NCBI RefSeq assembly: GCF_008868155.1
Contig: NZ_WBKR01000006.1
Location: 16,094-80,093, forward strand
Direction of reading: 5' to 3'
DNA: 64,000 nucleotides
DNA from: Micromonospora sp. ALFpr18c
Lineage (GTDB): Bacteria; Actinomycetota; Actinomycetes; Mycobacteriales; Micromonosporaceae
Position numbers and translations under genes: made by a program. The notes below the pieces were generated by a model, which did not search any database, was not told where the DNA came from, and saw only the letters and a list, made by a program, of their open reading frames with translations. Of this stretch, positions 56,955 through 64,000 are shown piece after piece. How positions within the stretch are numbered: the stretch's first letter is position 1; each line of letters begins with the position of its first letter.

Positions 56955-59201
56955 ATGACCACCACCAGCAGACCCCTGCCCGAGGCGCCGAACCGGATCG
57001 AGCTGGCGATCGGGGGGATGACCTGCGCCGCCTGCGCCGCCCGGATCGAGAAGAAGCTGAACCGGATGGACGGGGTGAGCGCCACCGTCAACTACGCCAC
57101 CGAGAAGGCCACCGTCCGCTACGCCGACGGCGTCACGCCCGACGACCTGATCGACACCGTCCAGAAGACCGGCTACTCGGCGGCGCTGCCGGCCCCGCCG
57201 ACCGCAGAGCAGCCGGTGGACCCGCTGCGCGGCCCGCGTACCCGGCTGTGGGTGTCGGTGGCGCTCAGCGTGCCCGTGGTCCTGCTGGCCATGGTCCCGG
57301 CCTGGCAGTTCGACTACTGGCAGTGGCTGTCGCTGACCCTCGCCGCACCGGTGGTGGTCTGGGGTGGCCTGCCGTTCCACCGGGCCGCCTGGACCAACCT
57401 GCGCCACGGCGCGGCGACCATGGACACGCTGGTCTCGCTCGGCACCCTGGCCGCGTTCGGCTGGTCGCTGTGGGCGCTCTTCCTCGGCGACGCCGGTCTG
57501 CCCGGCATGACACACCCGTTCCGCCTCGACATCACCCGCACCGACGGCGCCGGCACCATCTACCTGGAGGCGGCCGCCGGGGTGACGGTGTTCATCCTGG
57601 CCGGCCGCTACTTCGAGGCGCGGTCCAAGCGCACCGCCGGCGCGGCCCTGCGCGCCCTCCTCGAACTCGGCGCCAGGGACGTGGCGGTGCTGCGCGACGG
57701 CGTGGAGACCCGGATACCGGTGGACCGGCTCGCCGTGGGCGACCGGTTCGTGGTCCGGCCCGGGGAGAAGATCGCCACCGACGGGGTGGTCGACGAGGGC
57801 ACGTCGGCCGTCGACGCCAGCATGCTGACGGGCGAGTCGGTGCCGGTCGAGGTCGGTCCCGGTGACGGCGTGGTCGGTGCCACGATCAACGCGGGCGGCC
57901 GGCTGGTCGTCACCGCCACCCGGGTCGGCGGCGACACCCAGCTCGCCCGGATGGCCGACCTGGTCGAGCAGGCGCAGAGCGGCAAGGCGGCGGTGCAGAG
58001 GCTGGCCGACCGGATCTCCGGGGTCTTCGTGCCGATCGTCATCACCCTCGCCGTCGGCACGCTCGGCTGGTGGTTCGGCACCGGTGCCGGCCCGACCGCC
58101 GCGTTCACCGCCGCCGTGGCCGTGCTGATCATCGCCTGCCCGTGCGCGCTCGGCCTGGCCACCCCGACCGCGCTGCTGGTCGGCACCGGGCGGGGCGCCC
58201 AGCTCGGCGTACTGATCAAGGGGCCGGAGGTGCTGGAGTCGACCCGGCGGGTGGACACCGTGGTGCTGGACAAGACCGGCACCGTGACGACCGGCCGGAT
58301 GACCCTGGTGGACGCGGTGCCGGCGAGCGGGGAGGACCGCGGCGAGCTGCTCCGGTTGGCCGGGGCGGTGGAGACCGCCTCCGAGCACCCGATCGCCCGT
58401 GCGGTCGCCGCGGGCGCCGCCGAGGCCGGCACGCTGCCCCCGGTCACCGGCTTCGCCAACCTCGAGGGGCTGGGCGTGACCGGCACCGTCGACGGGCGGG
58501 TCGTGCTGGTCGGTCGGCCCCGGCTGCTGCGCGAGCGGGGACTCGACGTACCGCCGGAGGTCGAGTGGGCCGTCAGCGACGCGGAGGCCGCCGGCCGGAC
58601 GGCGATCCTCGCCGGTTGGGACGGGCGGGCCCGAGGGGTCCTCGCGGTCGCCGACGTGGTCCGGCCGACCAGTCGGGCGGCCGTTGCGCGGTTGCGCGCG
58701 CTGGGGCTCACCCCGATCCTGCTGACCGGGGACAACGCCACCGTGGCCCGCGCGGTCGCCGCCGAGGTGGGCGTGGACGAGGTGATCGCCGAGGTGCTGC
58801 CCGCCGGCAAGGTCGACGTCGTGAAGCGGCTCCAGGCCGAGGGGCGGTCGGTGGCGATGGTCGGTGACGGGGTCAACGACGCCCCGGCGCTGGCCCAGGC
58901 CGACCTGGGTCTGGCCATGGGCACCGGCACCGACGTGGCGATCGAGGCGTCCGACCTCACGCTCGTCCGAGGCGACCTGGACGCGGCGGTGGACGCGATC
59001 CGACTGTCCCGGCGCACGCTCGGCATCATCCGGGGCAACCTCTTCTGGGCGTTCGGCTACAACGTGGCGGCCCTGCCGTTGGCCGCCGCCGGGCTGCTCA
59101 ACCCGATGATCGCCGGCGCCACCATGGCGTTGTCCTCGGTCTTCGTGGTGGCTAACAGCCTGCGCCTGCGCCGGTTCCGCCCGGCTGCTGGTGATCTGTG
59201 A
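56955..59201 (+). CDS. copA: Copper-exporting P1B-1 ATPase CopA
   Basis: The 748-residue transporter has an N-terminal HMA domain with [11 protein letters not shown] (Cys24, Cys27), eight membrane helices with the CPC motif in [33 protein letters not shown] and [20 protein letters not shown]. This is the standard Cu(I) exporter. It lies 12 bases after the accessory gene in the copper operon, under the CsoR operators. Start ATG at 56955. Confidence 0.95.
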   Translation: MTTTSRPLPEAPNRIELAIGGMTCAACAARIEKKLNRMDGVSATVNYATEKATVRYADGVTPDDLIDTVQKTGYSAALPAPPTAEQPVDPLRGPRTRLWVSVALSVPVVLLAMVPAWQFDYWQWLSLTLAAPVVVWGGLPFHRAAWTNLRHGAATMDTLVSLGTLAAFGWSLWALFLGDAGLPGMTHPFRLDITRTDGAGTIYLEAAAGVTVFILAGRYFEARSKRTAGAALRALLELGARDVAVLRDGVETRIPVDRLAVGDRFVVRPGEKIATDGVVDEGTSAVDASMLTGESVPVEVGPGDGVVGATINAGGRLVVTATRVGGDTQLARMADLVEQAQSGKAAVQRLADRISGVFVPIVITLAVGTLGWWFGTGAGPTAAFTAAVAVLIIACPCALGLATPTALLVGTGRGAQLGVLIKGPEVLESTRRVDTVVLDKTGTVTTGRMTLVDAVPASGEDRGELLRLAGAVETASEHPIARAVAAGAAEAGTLPPVTGFANLEGLGVTGTVDGRVVLVGRPRLLRERGLDVPPEVEWAVSDAEAAGRTAILAGWDGRARGVLAVADVVRPTSRAAVARLRALGLTPILLTGDNATVARAVAAEVGVDEVIAEVLPAGKVDVVKRLQAEGRSVAMVGDGVNDAPALAQADLGLAMGTGTDVAIEASDLTLVRGDLDAAVDAIRLSRRTLGIIRGNLFWAFGYNVAALPLAAAGLLNPMIAGATMALSSVFVVANSLRLRRFRPAAGDL

Positions 59202-59276
59202 CGGCGGTAATGGTTGGAGTGGTGACGGCGGGGGTACCTCTGGGTTCGTAGAGACGCTTGCAATTGGAGGTTGGCA

Positions 59277-59450
59277 ATGGGTATCGACGACAAGATCAAC
59301 AACGCCACCGAGGACGCGACCGGCAAGCTGAAGGAAGGCGCCGGTCGGGCCACCGACAACGAGCAGCTCGAGGCCGAGGGCCGCGCTGACCAGTCCACCG
59401 CCAAGCTCAAGCAGGCCGGCGAGAAGATCAAGGACGCCTTCAAGAGCTGA
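59277..59450 (+). CDS. CsbD family stress protein
   Basis: A 57-residue protein, too short for most automatic calls, with the CsbD pattern: MGIDDKINNATEDATGKLKE, GRATDNEQLEAEGRADQS and a helical basic tail AKLKQAGEKIKDAFKS. GGAGG lies 7 bases upstream of the ATG. CsbD proteins are small charged stress proteins under general stress control in other bacteria. It is followed by a terminator. Confidence 0.85.
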   Translation: MGIDDKINNATEDATGKLKEGAGRATDNEQLEAEGRADQSTAKLKQAGEKIKDAFKS

Positions 59451-59467
59451 CGTACGGCGTAACCCGC

Positions 59468-59501
59468 ACGCCGGGCCGGTGATCATTTACCGGCCCGGCG
59501 T
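59468..59501 (+). terminator. Terminator after csbD
   Basis: A 13-bp perfect stem (59468-59480 with 59489-59501) and 8-base loop, 17 bases downstream of the csbD stop. From 59502 to 59647 I see nothing that can be supported. Confidence 0.85.
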
Positions 59502-59647
59502 CGCGCTGACCAGCCGGTCCGAATCAGTGAAGCCGGCATCCGACCCCCTGACGACATCTTCTCCGGGTCAGTGTCGCCCGCCTTGATGAAGTTGTGGGCG
59601 AACGGCTGGCAGGGAGGTGCTTTTAACAACCCCCACTGCCGCTCGCG

Positions 59648-59945
59648 CTAGCGCCGGCTCCGGGGAGGCCGCTTACGCAGCACGACCGCAATCGCGCCGA
59701 TCGCGGCCAGGGCAATTCCGCTGATGGCAGGAATCGCTACCCGGGGCGACGTCGCCCATCTCCTCGGCGCTGCTCAAGACGATGCAGAGCAGCGCCCCGA
59801 TGGACAGCGCCGTCACCAGCAACAACCCCGCGATCAGGGCGTTCTCCGTGCTGCCAGGTCCCCCGGGCTGGTGCGGCCCGGTACCTCTCGTTACCGTGGT
59901 CACTGGGTCTCGTTCTCCCTCATAGATGGTCCTTGCCTCGGACAT
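59648..59945 (-). pseudogene. Two-transmembrane small protein gene with a frameshift
   Basis: The first frame (ATG at 59945 to TAA near 59673) encodes a hydrophilic N-terminus (MSEARTIYEGERDPVTTV), one membrane helix (LIAGLLLVTALSIGALLCIV) and then a Cys/Arg-rich out-of-character tail. In the next frame, after a CCCGGGG run at 59740-59746, a second membrane helix (VAIPAISGIALAAIGAIAVV) and a basic tail (LRKRPPRSRR) run to a TAG at 59648. One base removed in the run restores a continuous two-helix protein. This indicates an inactivating frameshift or a sequencing error. No family is recognised. Confidence 0.55.
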
Positions 59946-59962
59946 GAGCGGACGTGACCGTT

Positions 59963-60007
59963 CAAGGCGGCCCCGGGGAGTGCCATCCCCGGGAGCCGGC
60001 CGCCTTG
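59963..60007. other. Long nested hairpin upstream of the frameshifted gene
   Basis: Arms CAAGGCGGCC (59963-59972) and GGCCGCCTTG (59998-60007) pair perfectly and enclose a second stem CCGGGGA/TCCCCGG (59973-59979 with 59986-59992). It ends 17 bases before the ATG at 59945 on the minus strand. It may be a leader structure or a terminator for a vanished upstream gene; the AT-rich stretch 60020-60290 beyond it holds no supported gene. Confidence 0.45.
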
Positions 60008-60301
60008 ACCTGGCGAGCCAGGCCGGCTACTTCCGTTGGAGCAATCTAGCTTTCGCACCGGACAGCGACCCCACCACTGAGCGTTCAGCGGCCCGTCTCG
60101 CGCGCTCGGTTGGACTGTAACGGCACCTCCCTCCACTACCGACTCGCCCGCGCGTGCGCCAGGGCGTCGCAGCTAGAGGGCAAATGCACATCAGTGCGAC
60201 AACTTGCGGGGTGTCGCTGTGGATAAGTATGTGGACGCTGTCTGACGGATCGCCGTTTTCGCCGTCGGTGCTCCGCGCAGGTGTGCCAGACGTGCCCCGA
60301 G

Positions 60302-60562
60302 ATGAACTACCGGGGGCTGGCCGCCAACTACCTGTCCGGCGCAGAGAAGCGGGACGATGAATCGGGGGTCAAGCTGAATGCCAACGACCTCCGCCAGTGC
60401 GGCGCGGCGTACGCGATGCTGGCCGTTGCGCAGGAGTTGAACCGACTCCGCGACGCCGTGGAGGACGTAGCCGACAAGCTCGATGGCCCGGGTGCCTCCG
60501 ACGCCGGCACGAGCCTCTACTACATCTCGGACTGGCTCAAGGGTGTGGTGGAGAAGCAGTAA
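60302..60562 (+). CDS. Small hypothetical protein of the accessory patch
   Basis: The 86-residue product (NYRGLAANYLSGAEKRDDES, VAQELNRLRDAVEDVADKLD, ISDWLKGVVEKQ at the end) is an acidic, helical, soluble protein. The ATG at 60302 is chosen; an in-frame GTG at 60281 is an alternative. Codon use is slightly less GC-biased than in core genes. It ends at a strong bidirectional terminator and faces the AlpA-like gene. No family is recognised. Confidence 0.55.
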   Translation: MNYRGLAANYLSGAEKRDDESGVKLNANDLRQCGAAYAMLAVAQELNRLRDAVEDVADKLDGPGASDAGTSLYYISDWLKGVVEKQ

Positions 60563-60572
60563 GCGGTACAGC

Positions 60573-60607
60573 AGACGGCCCGGACCTTGGCAGGGTCCGG
60601 GCCGTCT
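60573..60607. terminator. Bidirectional terminator between the patch genes
   Basis: A 14-bp perfect stem AGACGGCCCGGACC / GGTCCGGGCCGTCT with a 7-base loop. Its last base is the first base of the AlpA-like gene's stop codon complement. Confidence 0.9.
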
Positions 60608-60807
60608 CAGCTTTCGTCACGCGCTTGGTGCGGCCGGTGCTTCTTGATCCACGCTTCGACGTCGGCGCGGTCCCAGACTCGCACCTTGCCGCTGGCGACC
60701 GTATCAATCGGTGCCGGGAAGGTCGCGCGGTTCGTGATCTCGGTGGCGCGGGTGCGCGACACGCCGCCGAGCATGTCCGCGATGTCGGAGAGCGCCACGA
60801 GTCTCAC
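60607..60807 (-). CDS. AlpA/excisionase-like helix-turn-helix protein
   Basis: The 66-residue protein has the AlpA/MerR-like HTH of mobile-element regulators: RLVALSDIADMLGGVSRTRATEI, then FPAPIDTVASGKVRVWDRADVEAWIKKHRP, the VRVWDRADVEAWI block being diagnostic of the family. Such proteins control excision or plasmid-like replication of actinomycete integrative elements. The GTG at 60807 is preferred over an upstream continuation of the frame. Two copies of a palindromic operator lie just upstream. Confidence 0.85.
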   Translation of the reverse strand: MRLVALSDIADMLGGVSRTRATEITNRATFPAPIDTVASGKVRVWDRADVEAWIKKHRPHQARDES

Positions 60808-60831
60808 GCCATGACCGTATGTACGTGTTAC

Positions 60832-60874
60832 GTGCGCACGTTGCCACTTCCAAGCTTGGCGGTGCGCACGTTGC
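60832..60874. repeat. Two direct repeats containing a palindrome, upstream of the alpA-like gene
   Basis: The 13-base sequence GTGCGCACGTTGC occurs at 60832-60844 and 60862-60874, exactly 30 bases apart (about three helical turns). Each contains the 8-base palindrome GTGCGCAC, and a related ACGTG-TT-ACGTG precedes the first copy. They are candidate operators for the AlpA-like protein or iteron-like sites. Confidence 0.7.
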
Positions 60875-60963
60875 AATGGAGGCTGGCGGGGCGACAACCG
60901 GATGCGGTCCGGTCACCTGATCAGGGATCGGTGGCCGGACCTGCCCGTTCTGGAGGTAGAGCC

Positions 60964-61146
60964 GTGGCCATGGACGACGGACCTGTGACGCCAGCGCTGG
61001 TCGTTTGGACCGCGCAACGGGTGATCACCCAGCATCACAAGCCACCCAGCGAGCACCGGGCCACCGGAGGCTGCGCACAGTGCCAGGGCGACCGGTGCGA
61101 CATGCTGACGTGGGCACGAGACACGCTCAAGGCGCACCGCAGGTGA
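60964..61146 (+). CDS. Cys-motif miniprotein, paralogue 1
   Basis: The 60-residue product contains QRVITQHHK, a Cys cluster CAQCQGDRC (C-x2-C-x4-C) and a conserved WARDTLKAHRR C-terminus. GGAGGT lies 6 bases upstream of the GTG. A zinc-ribbon-like fold is possible but has only three cysteines plus nearby histidines. Its stop overlaps the start of a paralogue (GTGA). Small proteins of this kind occur in actinomycete integrative elements, but no function is known to me. Confidence 0.65.
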   Translation: MAMDDGPVTPALVVWTAQRVITQHHKPPSEHRATGGCAQCQGDRCDMLTWARDTLKAHRR

Positions 61147-61343
61147 TCGAGCGGGAGTTGCCCCGGTCGGTGTGGGTGCCGATGCTGGCCCGGCAGACCA
61201 TCGCGCAGCACCAGGCGCATGGGTCGTGCCAGCGCTGCCGGCCAGGTGGGTGCAGCGAACTGCGGTGGGCGCGCGACCGGTTGAAGGCGTACCGGGTGGT
61301 CGGGACCGATCGCAGCGTTACTAGAAATCCCTCATCTGCATAA
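61143..61343 (+). CDS. Cys-motif miniprotein, paralogue 2
   Basis: The 66-residue product repeats the pattern of the preceding gene: ARQTIAQHQAHGSCQRCRPGGCSELRWARDRLKAYR corresponds, in part, to residues of paralogue 1, including I-x-QH, C-x2-C-x4-C and WARD-x-LKA. It overlaps the first gene by GTGA, so the pair arose by tandem duplication and is cotranslated. After its stop an open stretch (RRAYLIDQVVPEWGARCPAV) to about 61430 looks like a 3' gene remnant but cannot be assigned. Confidence 0.6.
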   Translation: MIERELPRSVWVPMLARQTIAQHQAHGSCQRCRPGGCSELRWARDRLKAYRVVGTDRSVTRNPSSA

Positions 61344-61450
61344 TCGCCGAGGACGCCGTCGCGCCTACCTGATCGACCAGGTGGTACCCGAGTGGGGCGC
61401 GCGCTGTCCGGCCGTCGACCCCGTGGTCTGACCGCGCGGCTGTCGGGCGG

Positions 61451-62707
61451 TCAGTGCCGCCCGGCGGCCAGCCGCGCCGCCCGCACCTCCAGGTAGCGCT
61501 GCTCCGGCAGGCTCGTGGTGCCACGCGCCGCCGCCAGGTACGCCTCCCGCGCCGCACCGGGCTCACCGGCCAGCTCCAGCAGGTGCGCCCGGACGGCGGC
61601 GAGCCGGTGGTGCCCGGCCGTGCGCTCGTCGGCGTCCAGTGGTGTGAGCAGGGCCAGCCCGGCGCGTGGACCGTCCACCATGGCGACCGCCACCGCCTGG
61701 TTGAGGGTGACCATCGGGTTCGGGGCGATCCGGGCCAGCAGCCGGTAGAGCGCGACGATCTGCCGCCAGTCCGTCTGCGCCGCCGTCGGCGCCTCGGCGT
61801 GCACGGCGGCGATCGCCGCCTGGAGCTGGTACGGGCCGGGTGGCGACCAGGTCAACGCCTCCGTGATCAGCACGATCCCCTCCGCGGTGGCGGCGGCGTC
61901 CCAGCGGCTGCGGTCCTGCTCGGCCAGCGGCACCAACTCGCCGTCCGGACCCACCCGGGCCGCCCGGTGCGCGTCGGTGAGCAGCATCAGCGCCAGCAGG
62001 CCGGCCACCTCACCATCGTCGGGCAGCAGCCCGTGCAGGATGCGGGCCAGCCGGATCGCCTCGCCGGTCAGGTCGACCCGGTGCAGATCCGGCCCGCTGG
62101 AGGCCGTGTACCCCTCGTTGAAGATCAGATAGAGCACCCGCAACACCGTGCGTAGCCGCTCCTCCCGCTCACCCGGCGCCGGCATGTCGAAGCGGGCGCC
62201 CGCGGCCTCGATCCGCTGCTTCGCCCGGCGGATCCGCTGGCTCATCGTCGCCTCCGGCAGCAGGTGCGCCCGGGCGATCTGGGCGGTACTGAGCCCGCCG
62301 ACCGCGCGCAGCGTGAGCGCCACCTGCGCCGACCCGGCCAGTGCCGGATGACAGCAGAGAAACAGCAGGGTGAGGGTGTCGTCGGCGTCCGCCACCGTCG
62401 GCTCCGCGTCGGCCGGTGGCGCCACCTGACCGTACGCCGGCTCCCGCAACGCCACCGCCATCTCGCGGTCGCGGCGGGCGCGCTCGCTGCGCCACTCGTC
62501 GGTGAGCCGGCGGGTGGCGACGGTGAGCAGCCAGGCACGGGGATTGTCCGGTACGCCCTGCCCGGGCCATTGCAGGGCGGCGGCGAGCAGCGCCTCCTGG
62601 ACCGCGTCCTCACACCTGTCGAACTGCCCGTGCCGGCGGACCAGCAGGCCGAGGACCTGCGGCGCGAGCGTGCGCAGCAGATCCTCGACCGTCCGGTCCC
62701 CGGTCAC
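61451..62707 (-). CDS. ECF42-like RNA polymerase sigma factor (SigJ-type with DUF6596)
   Basis: The 418-residue sigma factor has the sigma-70 region 2 (APQVLGLLVRRHGQFDRCEDAVQEALLAAA), region 4 (VALTLRAVGGLSTAQIARAHLLPEATMSQRI) and a long C-terminal DUF6596-type extension of about 200 residues with a TPR-like helical pattern (GPYQLQAAIAAVHAEAPTAAQTDW, NPMVTLNQAVAVAMVDGPRAGLALL). ECF42 sigma factors are normally encoded with DGPF/YCII-domain proteins, and here the remnant of one overlaps the GTG start (62707). Target genes are unknown. Confidence 0.9.
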   Translation of the reverse strand: MTGDRTVEDLLRTLAPQVLGLLVRRHGQFDRCEDAVQEALLAAALQWPGQGVPDNPRAWLLTVATRRLTDEWRSERARRDREMAVALREPAYGQVAPPADAEPTVADADDTLTLLFLCCHPALAGSAQVALTLRAVGGLSTAQIARAHLLPEATMSQRIRRAKQRIEAAGARFDMPAPGEREERLRTVLRVLYLIFNEGYTASSGPDLHRVDLTGEAIRLARILHGLLPDDGEVAGLLALMLLTDAHRAARVGPDGELVPLAEQDRSRWDAAATAEGIVLITEALTWSPPGPYQLQAAIAAVHAEAPTAAQTDWRQIVALYRLLARIAPNPMVTLNQAVAVAMVDGPRAGLALLTPLDADERTAGHHRLAAVRAHLLELAGEPGAAREAYLAAARGTTSLPEQRYLEVRAARLAAGRH

Positions 62708-62787
62708 ATCTCCGTCCCGGCCTCGTCCATGATCGGACGGACCTCCATCGCGCCGCCGAAGCGGACGTCCGGCCAGCGGGCGGCGGT
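62704..62787 (-). pseudogene. 3' remnant of a DGPF/YCII-domain gene
   Basis: Directly upstream of the sigma gene, 28 codons end in TGA overlapping the sigma GTG. They encode RWPDVRFGGAMEVRPIMDEAG, written here in part; the RFG-x-x-EVRPIM block is the hallmark C-terminus of YCII/DGPF proteins that accompany ECF42 sigma factors. The rest of that gene is missing: the DUF2786 gene ends just upstream in the same frame. This is a truncated partner gene. Confidence 0.75.
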
Positions 62788-62791
62788 CCCA

Positions 62792-62817
62792 CGCCGATCG
62801 GGTCAGCGCCGATCGGG
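62792..62817. repeat. 11-base direct repeat at the gene junction
   Basis: CGCCGATCGGG occurs at 62792-62802 and 62807-62817, with a 15-base period spanning the DUF2786 stop codon. It may mark the recombination junction that truncated the DGPF gene. Confidence 0.6.
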
Positions 62818-64000
62818 CCGTCCGGGCACCTGTCGAGGCTTCCCGCCGCCGCCGCCGACCTCCAGCGACGCCCGGTCGGCGGCCGACGTGCCCGACGACC
62901 AGCCCTCGGCGTCGCGGACACTGAGCCGGTGCCGGGTGACGCCGGGGAACAGGGTGTCCAGCCGCTCCCGGACCGCCTCGCCGCGCTTGGCGAGCACCGG
63001 CAACAGCCGCTCCGCCCCAGCCGTCCCGGCCGCCGCCTGGTCCGCGGCGTCGGTGGCCGCGTCGGTGGCCGTCCGCAGCCGCTCACCGATGCGCAGCGCG
63101 AACGCGTTGAGGAACGACTCGTCCCACACCTTCGTCCGCCGGCCCGACCCCGCTCGGCGCTCGGTACGCCCGCGCAGCATCGCGGCGGTCGCCTGGACCA
63201 GCAGCGACGTGTAGAGCAACTCCACCGCCACCAGGTCCGCCGGCCAGCCCAGCACGGTGGTGAAGCCCAGGTCGTCGGACCAGACCGCCTCGCACCGGTT
63301 CGCCGCAGCCACCTCCTGCACCAGCAGGGCCTTCGCGCCCGCGTACGGGGGGTCGGTGCTCAGCCGGACTCCGCCCGGCACGTCGCCGCTCTCCGCCCCG
63401 GCGGCCAGTAACGCCTCGTCGATGCTGTGCCGGGCGATCAACTCCTGTGCCTTGCCGGTCAACGCCTCCGCCTCGGCCGGGAAGGTCGTCGACTCGGCCT
63501 TCGCCAGCAGCGCCCGTACCCGATCCAGCATCGGCGACCCACTGCGGGCCGTACCGGCCGCGCGGGGGATCGCCGCGCCGGTCGAGCCGGGCGGCGGGCG
63601 TAGCACCGCGATCGGCGGCAGGCTCTCCACCAGCGCGAGTACGTCGATGGCGGCGCGGAGGGCGTCGACCCGGTCCAGCCCTTCGCGGCTGGCCCAGCCG
63701 GCCAGCACGCCCCGGTCGTCGTGGCGCACCTCGGCGGTCAGCTCGCGGAGCTGGTCGTCCCACCAGGCGGGGACCGGCTCGGCCTGCTCGCGCCGCTGGG
63801 CGGCCATCGCGTCACCGACCAGCCGGGCCGCGCGGGCGTCGAGCCGTCGCGCGGTGAGCCGGTGCACGTCGGCCGGTTGCCACCCGCGCGGCCAGAGCCG
63901 CCCCAGGCCACGGACCAGGCGACGCAGCAACGCCGCGTCGACCGCCGTGGTGCCGTCCGCCGCGCCGGTGCCGACCATCAGCTGGTCCAGCTGCCGTTCG
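62803..64000 (-). CDS. DUF2786 domain protein, N-terminus beyond the window
   Basis: The visible 399 codons run to the window edge with an open frame, so the start may lie outside; the first ATG inside is at 63978. A DUF2786 domain is visible in the middle (LDRVRALLAKAESTTFPAEAEAL, QELIARHSIDEALL). The remainder is Ala/Arg-rich and helical with a Gly-rich C-terminal stretch. Its stop falls immediately before the DGPF remnant, in the same frame. The function of DUF2786 proteins is unknown. Confidence 0.8.
   Translation of the reverse strand, partial: ERQLDQLMVGTGAADGTTAVDAALLRRLVRGLGRLWPRGWQPADVHRLTARRLDARAARLVGDAMAAQRREQAEPVPAWWDDQLRELTAEVRHDDRGVLAGWASREGLDRVDALRAAIDVLALVESLPPIAVLRPPPGSTGAAIPRAAGTARSGSPMLDRVRALLAKAESTTFPAEAEALTGKAQELIARHSIDEALLAAGAESGDVPGGVRLSTDPPYAGAKALLVQEVAAANRCEAVWSDDLGFTTVLGWPADLVAVELLYTSLLVQATAAMLRGRTERRAGSGRRTKVWDESFLNAFALRIGERLRTATDAATDAADQAAAGTAGAERLLPVLAKRGEAVRERLDTLFPGVTRHRLSVRDAEGWSSGTSAADRASLEVGGGGGKPRQVPGRPDRR

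Noticed and set aside
55959..59486. Antisense frame of 1175 codons across the copper operon and csbD
   Set aside because: The sense strand encodes CopA, an accessory protein and CsbD with known motifs; the antisense product is low-complexity.
60302..61343. A complete integrative element or phage satellite
   Set aside because: No integrase, replication, capsid or transfer gene and no tRNA-attachment repeat is visible in the window; the patch is described only as a remnant.
61344..61435. Possible C-terminal gene fragment (YLIDQVVPEWGARCPAV)
   Set aside because: Too short and without a recognisable family; could be chance translation of GC-rich DNA, so it is mentioned only in passing.

Overview
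This window is chromosomal DNA from a very GC-rich actinomycete, most likely Micromonospora or a close relative in the Micromonosporaceae. The evidence is the uniform GC-rich third-position codon use, frequent GTG starts with GTGA or TGATG overlaps, a SepH septation protein, a complete actinobacterial type VII secretion (ESX) core, an NTP-transferase-like/CDP-alcohol phosphotransferase fusion (DUF5941 type) and a ydaO-type c-di-AMP riboswitch in front of a cell-wall-type secreted protein. No tRNA, rRNA, CRISPR array, intact insertion sequence or integrase was seen.

Layout. 1-3.4 kb: an RNA cyclic phosphodiesterase, then a fusion HTH regulator divergent from a DUF4097/alpha-beta hydrolase pair across a repeat-rich operator region. 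3.5-12.6 kb: core metabolism and cell division (sepH, serC, a citrate synthase, pdxH, an MFS exporter, an aldose epimerase, a nitroreductase, a glutaryl-CoA-dehydrogenase-like enzyme). 12.7-15.6 kb: a DUF4230 protein, a PspC protein with a structured upstream element, and L-serine ammonia-lyase. 15.7-21.5 kb: a tightly overlapping cell-surface polymer operon (ABC-2 permease, ATPase, DUF5941-type fusion, GT2/TagF-like transferase). 21.6-27.8 kb: an MsiK/UgpC-type ABC ATPase, a membrane protein, a hotdog protein, and a beta-phosphoglucomutase/GH65 phosphorylase pair. 27.8-36.5 kb: stress and membrane genes (AI-2E permease, hemerythrin, FUSC, C39-like peptidase, PPOX, DUF1232), including an M20 peptidase remnant behind an unrelated signal peptide.

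36.6-49.3 kb is the ESX locus: a long WXG protein and a short partner, eccB, eccE, eccD, eccC, two WXG100 proteins, mycosin and an HTH gene. 49.5-51.6 kb holds a beta-carbonic anhydrase and the riboswitch-controlled secreted coiled-coil protein. 51.7-59.2 kb holds a YibE/F protein and a copper island (copB-type ATPase, csoR, copZ, a His-rich secreted protein, copA) with two CsoR-type palindromes. 59.3-61.4 kb is an accessory patch: csbD, a frameshifted two-TM gene, an AlpA-like regulator behind repeated palindromes, and two paralogous Cys-motif miniproteins, without an integrase. The window ends with an ECF42-like sigma factor whose DGPF/YCII partner is reduced to its last codons, and a DUF2786 protein running off the edge.

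The strongest non-routine observations are the c-di-AMP riboswitch, the DGPF remnant, the AlpA/paralogue patch with its repeated palindromes, the M20 fusion remnant, the frameshifted two-TM gene, the multi-helix element upstream of pspC, and the WXG substrate carrying a conserved-looking C-terminal motif. I did not find a clearly new defence or biosynthetic system.
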